From the NCBI GenBank assembly GCA_964554015.1, contig CAZKMO010000052.1, positions 1 through 20,914 on the forward strand: 20,914 nt of DNA. Reading direction: 5' to 3'. The stretch comes from CAYUAG01 sp964554015 (GTDB taxonomy: Bacteria > Zhuqueibacterota > QNDG01 > CAYUAG01). Made by a program: the position numbers and the translations under genes. The notes beneath the pieces were generated by a model that saw only the letters and a program-made list of their open reading frames with translations, was not told where the DNA came from and searched no databases. Each line of letters begins with the position of its first letter. Position 1 is the first letter of the stretch. Below are positions 16,708 to 20,914 of the stretch, piece by piece.

Positions 16708-17583
16708 CTATTTTGGAATTAAATCAATCAACTCAATTATTCTGCCCAAATCCTCATCTGAATAAAACGAAATAGTTATTTCTCCTCCCTCTCCCTTTTT
16801 TTTCAATCTAACCTTTGTACTCAACTTTACCCTAATTTGATCCTCAATATCTTTATACACCTGGGGCAATGATGCTTTTGAAGATTTTTTTAAAACCTGC
16901 TTTGTGGCTTGACCATCATATTCCTTAACTGCTTGTTCCAGCTTTCTTACACTCCATTCATCCCTAATCACTTTTTGCAAAAATTTCATTTGAGATTTCT
17001 CTGTTGGCAAGCTCGTTAGAGCTCTGGCATGTCCCATGGAAATTTCATTGACTTTAACACTGTCCTGAATTTTTTCAGGTAATTGTAAAAGTCTGATAAT
17101 ATTGGTTATGGTAGCCCGATCTTTTCCTACTTTTTTTGCCACTTCTTCCTGGGTTAACCCATACTCTTTCTGCAATTTTTGATATGCTTTTGCCAATTCA
17201 ATTGGATTAAGATCCTGTCTTTGTATATTTTCAATTAAAGACAACTCCAACATTTCATCTCCGGTACTGATATCGGATAAAATATAGGCAGGTATAGTTT
17301 TATAATTAAGTTCCTGTACTGCCCGAAGTCTTCTCTCTCCGGCAATTAATTCAAAACCATCTTTTTCCCGACGGACTGTAATAGGCTGAATAATTCCCTT
17401 TTCTTCAATAGATGCTTTAAGACCTTCTAATTTTTCATTATCAAAATCCGTACGAGGTTGATAAGGATTAGTTTTTATCTTGTTTATTTCGATTCCCTCA
17501 ATGGTTGCCTGTTTCCCTTCTTCCTCAGTAATATTACCGGGGATCAAAGCATCCAATCCTTTTCCTAAACGTTTTGTCTTCAT
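16708..17583 (-). CDS. parB: ParB chromosome-partitioning protein (CTPase clamp)
   Basis: This 291-residue protein has the full ParB layout. A short N-terminal ParA-contact segment (KRLGKGLDALIPG, 5-17) is followed by the CTP-binding N-domain with NPYQPR and GERRLRA (82-88). ENIQRQDLNPIE leads into a helix-turn-helix for parS binding (LTQEEVAKKVGKDRATI, about 143-159), and then comes a C-terminal dimerisation domain. It spreads on DNA around parS and works with ParA to move chromosome origins. ATG 17583 overlaps the parA stop as ATGA. No full parS site was found in the window. Confidence 0.96.
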   Translation of the reverse strand: MKTKRLGKGLDALIPGNITEEEGKQATIEGIEINKIKTNPYQPRTDFDNEKLEGLKASIEEKGIIQPITVRREKDGFELIAGERRLRAVQELNYKTIPAYILSDISTGDEMLELSLIENIQRQDLNPIELAKAYQKLQKEYGLTQEEVAKKVGKDRATITNIIRLLQLPEKIQDSVKVNEISMGHARALTSLPTEKSQMKFLQKVIRDEWSVRKLEQAVKEYDGQATKQVLKKSSKASLPQVYKDIEDQIRVKLSTKVRLKKKGEGGEITISFYSDEDLGRIIELIDLIPK

Positions 17584-18338
17584 TTATTAATAACCTCTCT
17601 GGCAAGATTCATATAGCTTTCAGATCCCTTACATACTGCATCATATAATATTATAGGCTTACCAAAGCTGGGGGCCTCACTAATTCTGACATTTCGAGGA
17701 ATAGCCGTTTTAAAAACTTTATCTTCAAAAAATTTCTTTACTTCATCACTTACCTGATTAGACAGATTTAACCTATTATCATACATCGTAAGCAGAACTC
17801 CTTCAATCTTAAGTTTGGAATTTAAATGCTTTTGCACTAACCGAATAGTTTTTAAAAGCTGACTTAATCCTTCCAGGGCATAATATTCACATTGAATTGG
17901 TATTAATACTGAATCAGCAGCAGTTAAACTATTAACAGTTAATAGTCCAAGAGAAGGAGGACAATCTATAAATATAAAATCATATTTTTCCTTAACTTTC
18001 TTAATATTTCTTGTCAGTATTTTTTCCCTGCCCATCATGTTTACTAATTCAACCTCCGCTCCCACTAATCTGATATTAGAGGGCACAAGATCCAGATAAG
18101 ATATATCAGTGGAAAGAATCACCTTATCAATATCTTCTTCCTCAATAATAACTTCATAGATACTTTTACTGTCACCGGAGTGATCAATCCCCAACCCACT
18201 GGTTGTATTTGCCTGAGGGTCAATATCAATCAAAAGAGTTCTCTTCTCCGCTACTGCCAGACAAGCGGATAGATTAATGGCTGTGGTGGTTTTTCCCACT
18301 CCCCCTTTTTGATTAGCAATTGCGATAATACGTGCCAA
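17580..18338 (-). CDS. parA: ParA/Soj chromosome-partitioning ATPase
   Basis: This 252-residue P-loop ATPase starts ARIIAIANQKGGVGKTT; the deviant Walker A KGGVGKTT is at 11-18, with K11 and K16. DIDPQANTT (38-46) and FIFIDCPPSLGLLT (Walker B) follow. The short form without an N-terminal DNA-binding extension is the chromosomal Soj type. It cycles between nucleoid-bound and free states to segregate ParB-parS complexes. The start is TTG at 18338, chosen because AAGGTGAG lies 6 nt upstream and the protein then begins at the conserved N-terminus; no in-frame ATG fits. It leads the four-gene operon and has a promoter match about 30 bp upstream. Confidence 0.96.
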   Translation of the reverse strand: MARIIAIANQKGGVGKTTTAINLSACLAVAEKRTLLIDIDPQANTTSGLGIDHSGDSKSIYEVIIEEEDIDKVILSTDISYLDLVPSNIRLVGAEVELVNMMGREKILTRNIKKVKEKYDFIFIDCPPSLGLLTVNSLTAADSVLIPIQCEYYALEGLSQLLKTIRLVQKHLNSKLKIEGVLLTMYDNRLNLSNQVSDEVKKFFEDKVFKTAIPRNVRISEAPSFGKPIILYDAVCKGSESYMNLAREVINK

Positions 18339-18371
18339 AATTAACTCACCTTACTGTTATTTTATCTACCC

Positions 18372-18400
18372 AATATACAATTTAATTCAATTTAATTCAA
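18372..18400 (-). promoter_or_regulatory. Predicted sigma70 promoter of the parAB operon
   Basis: On the minus strand TTGAAT (18395-18400) and TATATT (18372-18377) are separated by exactly 17 bp, giving a start point near 18365 and a leader of about 27 nt. The -35 lies in a tandem 10-bp repeat (unit AATTTAATTC in plus orientation, two copies at 18379-18398), so a second TTGAAT copy at 18385-18390 sits inside the spacer. Confidence 0.5.
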
Positions 18401-18429
18401 GAAAAACTACCTACAATAAATAATTTTTC

Positions 18430-18491
18430 GAAAAAGAAGAGAAGAATAAAGGAAAAGGGGAAAACGGAGGAAAGGAAGATGGAAGGGGGAA
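18430..18491. repeat. Purine-rich tract
   Basis: About 62 bases on the plus strand are nearly all A or G with only three pyrimidine breaks. It resembles, in opposite orientation, the pyrimidine tract at 18912-18963 and the B-D gap of the ATPase operon. Such tracts can be mutation-prone or form triplex DNA; no function is shown. Confidence 0.55.
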
Positions 18492-18549
18492 ATTGACCAT
18501 GATTATATAATCCAAAAAAAATAACAGTTTTTAATCTGAACATCTCGGT

Positions 18550-18592
18550 CTGTCATTCTGAACGACCAAAGGGAGTGAAGAAGCTCATGCCT
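18550..18592. repeat. Dispersed repeat of the TGTCATTCTGAACG...GAAGAA-CTC type
   Basis: The segment starts CTGTCATTCTGAACGACC and continues AAAGGGAGTGAAGAAGCTC. This closely matches a short repeat that recurs between genes in many unrelated bacterial genomes, usually ending GAAGAATCTC. Here the last part has AAGCTC. Recognition is from memory of the motif; only one copy is in the window. Confidence 0.5.
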
Positions 18593-18742
18593 CAAAGTAA
18601 TAAGAATTTATAGACTTAATCCAATTAAAGATTTGTTTTTGTAGTATTATAAAAAAAATAGATAAATAAAAGACTAAAACCTAAAGATAAAATAACCATT
18701 GCTATAGGTGTAAACCTATTTCAGGACAAGACCAAACGAATA

Positions 18743-18815
18743 GCCACGGATGTACACGGATTGATACGGATTTTAAAAAATATGTATCTGTGTTTGATCC
18801 GTGTAAATCTGTGGC
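18743..18815. repeat. Long imperfect inverted repeat (GCCACGGAT...ATCTGTGGC type)
   Basis: The left arm (18743-18771) begins GCCACGGATGTACACGGAT. The right arm (18786-18815) is its imperfect reverse complement, ending in ATCTGTGGC. About 14 bp of AT-rich loop separates them. The outer 19 bases of each arm pair with only two mismatches. It could form a long hairpin. Similar elements are scattered in many bacterial genomes, so it is probably a non-autonomous dispersed repeat. Confidence 0.65.
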
Positions 18816-18911
18816 TTGATATTTTTGACCAAATTTGTAAGCTGATACGTTTGATTATTGGAATTTGTAATTTATTTATTATTTGGTACTTGTGATTTGA
18901 GATTTAATATA

Positions 18912-18963
18912 TCCTTTCTCCCTTTTCCGTTCTCCATATTCCCTTTTCCATATTCCATATTCT
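18912..18963. repeat. Pyrimidine-rich tract with TTCCATATTCC units
   Basis: The plus strand reads as stretches of CCCTTTTCC alternating with CCATATTC, with at least three CCATATTC units. It is similar in style to the CCTATTCACTATTCCC stretch at 10558-10585 in the ATPase operon. It may belong to one genome-wide simple-repeat family. Confidence 0.5.
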
Positions 18964-19080
18964 AACTTCTAAAAATCAAGCGTCAGGAATAAAAGAAAAT
19001 AGACAGATAACTATAATAATTTTCTTATAAATTATTTTAATATTTAATATTATGAAAAATCAATAAAAAACAGGATATTT

Positions 19081-19776
19081 TTACTTATTCAAATTCACGG
19101 TTAGCCCCATGCCAAAAAAATCTCTTTTATGCACCGGCATAACCGAAACTCGCTGATTAATTCTTATATTAGTTCTGTATGTTAAAATATAATTAACAAT
19201 ACCATAGGCTACTAATCCACCGCCCAGACCAAAACAGAAATTTGCCGTATTGTCAAACCTTCTTGTTTCATCTTTTAAACTTTCATACTCTTCCAATCCT
19301 GCGGGTACAACACGTGAATTTTTTTCCGCTTCATTATAATAATAATAACCAACACTACATGATATAATACCTGCAGTTAAACTTAAATAAGAAGGCAGTT
19401 GACTCTTTTTTTGTAAACCATAACTTGGCGGAGTTGAAGGTCGAGTTGATGCTCGTCCCTTATCTTTTTTTGGGGTAGATGTTTGATAAGGTTTAATTAC
19501 ATCTCCAACTTGAATCTTTGTAGTAACACTCTCTTTTATAATCTTAGCTGCGCATTCATCACCTTTAAATGTTATAAGTTCCACCAACCCAACTAATTTA
19601 TCTTCATCCTCTTCCCCAGGATGATACACTAATAATTCATCTCCCACCCTATACCCGGATTCTCGGGAAATATCTATAAGTACATACGGTTTTTTGACTT
19701 TAACAATTTTTTGAGAAAAAACAGAAGAGGCAAAAACAAAACATACTAGAAGTATAATATACTTTAAATGTTTCAT
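19081..19776 (-). CDS. Exported protein of unknown function with two C-terminal membrane segments
   Basis: This 231-residue protein has a clear signal peptide (hydrophobic core about 5-20, cleavage likely after SVFSQ at residue 22). A small beta-rich domain (about 23-97) contains YVLIDISRESGYRVGDELLV and a GDVIKP ending. This resembles the C-terminal domain of FlgT-like proteins only in general pattern. A Ser/Thr/Pro/Lys-rich linker follows (98-128), then two hydrophobic helices (about 130-146 and 178-200). I do not recognise a family. AAGGAG lies 7 nt before ATG 19776, and a promoter match is 39-66 bp upstream. It is transcribed alone, divergent from the lipoprotein at 19962. An envelope location is likely; function is unknown. 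Confidence 0.75.
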   Translation of the reverse strand: MKHLKYIILLVCFVFASSVFSQKIVKVKKPYVLIDISRESGYRVGDELLVYHPGEEDEDKLVGLVELITFKGDECAAKIIKESVTTKIQVGDVIKPYQTSTPKKDKGRASTRPSTPPSYGLQKKSQLPSYLSLTAGIISCSVGYYYYNEAEKNSRVVPAGLEEYESLKDETRRFDNTANFCFGLGGGLVAYGIVNYILTYRTNIRINQRVSVMPVHKRDFFGMGLTVNLNK

Positions 19777-19814
19777 CTTGTTTCTCCTTCAAAATCTATA
19801 CTATTTATTTAAAT

Positions 19815-19842
19815 AATATAACATTTTATATATAAAAGTCAA
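19815..19842 (-). promoter_or_regulatory. Predicted sigma70 promoter for the 19081-19776 gene
   Basis: On the minus strand TTGACT (19837-19842) and TATATT (19815-19820) are spaced by 16 bp. Both are near-consensus and lie about 40 bp upstream of the start codon. Confidence 0.55.
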
Positions 19843-19890
19843 GCATAAAAATTAAAATTTTCAAATATTCTAAAAAAAAGAATTTTTTTG

Positions 19891-19919
19891 TTGACATTTC
19901 ATTGTAATATTAGTATATT
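19891..19919 (+). promoter_or_regulatory. Predicted sigma70 promoter for the lipoprotein gene
   Basis: A perfect -35 TTGACA (19891-19896), a 17-bp spacer and a -10 TATATT (19914-19919) place the start near 19926, leaving a 36-nt leader with a GGAG ribosome site at 19951-19954. This is the strongest promoter match in the window. Its sigma70 form argues against a typical Bacteroidetes host. Confidence 0.75.
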
Positions 19920-19961
19920 TATTTACTTAAATAATCTCTCACAAAAAAATGGAGTAAGGCA

Positions 19962-20914
19962 ATGAAAGTAAAAATTTTACTCTATTGTATTTTATTTTTA
20001 TTAATTATCTCCTGTTCAAAACATACAGTGCAGCCTCCGGCAGAGCTTGCCAACGGCAGAGTTACCGGAACTGTTCATGGATTAGTATATGATTTTTGTG
20101 AAAATTCAACTTTCGACAGTGGAGCTGTTGAAATAACCTGGGTTGATGAAGGAATTATGAAATCAACTGTCACCCTGGATAAAGGGTATTATATTATCAC
20201 CGATCTTCCTCCCGGAGATTATACCATCCATTTTGCCGCTTCCGATGATTATGCAGTAGGTACAATTGAAGTGCATGTTCCTACTTTGGAAGAGATACTT
20301 TACAGTACCGGATCTTTTGGTGCTCCCCCTCCCACTGATAGAGATTATGAGCATACTGTTTCTGAAGAAATATACTTATATCAAAAAAACGCCGGATTAA
20401 AAGGACATGTATATAAAGAAATAAGCGGCCAAACTACTGAACCTGCTGAAGGAGTTGAAGTAGTTGCAAATTATACTTATAAATATGTCCCTCCTGATTC
20501 ATATACTGAGGGATATGATATTTATCCTGGAAAATATACGGAAGTCACCGATGCAGAAGGATTTTTCTCGTTTGACAGCTTACCGGGTACACCAGATGTC
20601 ATTATCGAGACATTGCCATTTGATGACAATGACAATGATTACGAATTCACTTATAAAACAGAATATCTGATTCAAAAAAGCACTCGAACCGTAGAAGACA
20701 TAATTTTAGAAACAGCTGAACCATATCCTTTTATTATTCAAAATAACTTTGTTGATCAACGTAATTTTCCTATTACTGATAATTTAATGGTTACTTTTTC
20801 AAAAACCATGAATTTGCAATCAATGGGATATTCTTTACTGTATGATGGCTTTCAATCAGTGGATTGTGATACCTCCTGGTCAAATAGCATGATACTTACT
20901 ATTGATCCTTATTA
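19962..20914 (+). CDS. Surface lipoprotein with carboxypeptidase-regulatory-like and Ig-like domains (partial, 3' end missing)
   Basis: The frame is open from ATG 19962 to the right edge (317 codons seen). The N-terminus is a lipoprotein signal: a hydrophobic stretch ending LLIISC, with Cys18 the likely lipidated residue. Two carboxypeptidase-regulatory-like beta-sandwich repeats follow: about residues 32-97, with YYIITDLPPGDYTIHF, and 145-219, with TDAEGFFSFDSLPG. From about 256, PFIIQNNFVDQRNFPITDN and LMVTFSKTMN look like the start of a bacterial Ig-like (Big_5) domain. No catalytic domain is visible. GGAG lies 7 nt before the ATG and a consensus promoter lies upstream. It is probably an outer-membrane-anchored surface or adhesion protein. 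It is the only plus-strand gene in the window. Confidence 0.85.
   Translation, partial: MKVKILLYCILFLLIISCSKHTVQPPAELANGRVTGTVHGLVYDFCENSTFDSGAVEITWVDEGIMKSTVTLDKGYYIITDLPPGDYTIHFAASDDYAVGTIEVHVPTLEEILYSTGSFGAPPPTDRDYEHTVSEEIYLYQKNAGLKGHVYKEISGQTTEPAEGVEVVANYTYKYVPPDSYTEGYDIYPGKYTEVTDAEGFFSFDSLPGTPDVIIETLPFDDNDNDYEFTYKTEYLIQKSTRTVEDIILETAEPYPFIIQNNFVDQRNFPITDNLMVTFSKTMNLQSMGYSLLYDGFQSVDCDTSWSNSMILTIDPY

Larger units (their letters stand above)
18339..19080. other. Long non-coding region packed with dispersed repeats
   Basis: No credible gene occurs in these 742 bp. From parA outward it holds the parAB promoter, a purine tract (18430-18491), a copy of a TGTCATTCTGAACG-type dispersed repeat (18550-18592), a long imperfect inverted repeat (18743-18815), a GATTTG/AATTTG-type AT repeat (about 18853-18905) and a pyrimidine tract (18912-18963). 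It separates the parAB operon from the 19081-19776 gene. Confidence 0.75.

Noticed and set aside
18701..18718. Small hairpin ATAGGT-GTAA-ACCTAT
   Set aside because: A six-pair stem without a T-run or neighbouring gene end; it could occur by chance in AT-rich DNA.
19015..19036. AT-only inverted repeat (8-bp arms, 6-bp loop) after the 19081-19776 gene
   Set aside because: It has no G-C pairs and no U-run after it on the minus strand, so it is too weak to call a terminator.
19306..19321. CACGTGAA core resembling half of a parS site
   Set aside because: Only the core and one side match the TGTTTCACGTGAAACA consensus, and it lies within a coding region. It is not a credible ParB site.
20163..20670. 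Short open frames on both strands at the right end
   Set aside because: They overlap the lipoprotein gene, whose frame shows a lipobox and recognisable domains throughout.

Overview
This is an AT-rich bacterial chromosome segment. Almost every gene lies on the minus strand (window positions 1-19776). One divergent plus-strand lipoprotein gene runs off the right edge. The organism is most likely a Gram-negative bacterium of the FCB type (Cloacimonadota, Marinimicrobia or Calditrichota-like). The signs are signal peptides ending in FAQ or FSQ, large secreted TPR proteins next to an ExbB-type channel, bactofilin next to ParAB, a bacterial V-type ATPase with a DUF2764 protein, and a lipoprotein with carboxypeptidase-regulatory-like domains. 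Promoters look like ordinary sigma70 sites (TTGACA/TATATT) rather than the Bacteroidetes type. The lineage is an inference; no rRNA or tRNA gene is present to fix it.

Reading in the direction of minus-strand transcription, from high to low coordinates: (1) 19081-19776 is a secreted or membrane protein of unknown role, divergent from the lipoprotein gene at 19962, with a good promoter for each in the 185-bp gap. (2) 18339-19080 is a 740-bp non-coding region filled with short dispersed repeats. (3) 15332-18338 is a tight operon parA-parB-M23 endopeptidase-bactofilin, joining chromosome partitioning to cell-wall shaping. (4) 7661-15059 is a V-type ATPase operon, order E-DUF2764-A-B-D-I-K. The K subunit carries the residues that bind Na+ in Enterococcus hirae NtpK, so a sodium-coupled enzyme is predicted. 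Genes for subunits F, G and a normal C are absent here. (5) 1-7470 is a translationally coupled operon of two large secreted TPR proteins, a small exported protein and a MotA/TolQ/ExbB channel protein (cut by the left edge). It looks like an envelope machine energised by ion flow.

The main points of interest are the TPR/ExbB cluster, which may be an undescribed energised envelope complex, and the V-ATPase A and B subunits. Both have long charged C-terminal tails encoded by the same simple repeat that fills the B-D intergenic gap. The repeat-rich region upstream of parA, and a duplicated 10-bp unit that forms the parAB -35 element, are also notable. No CRISPR array, insertion sequence, tRNA, rRNA or convincing parS/oriC site was found.
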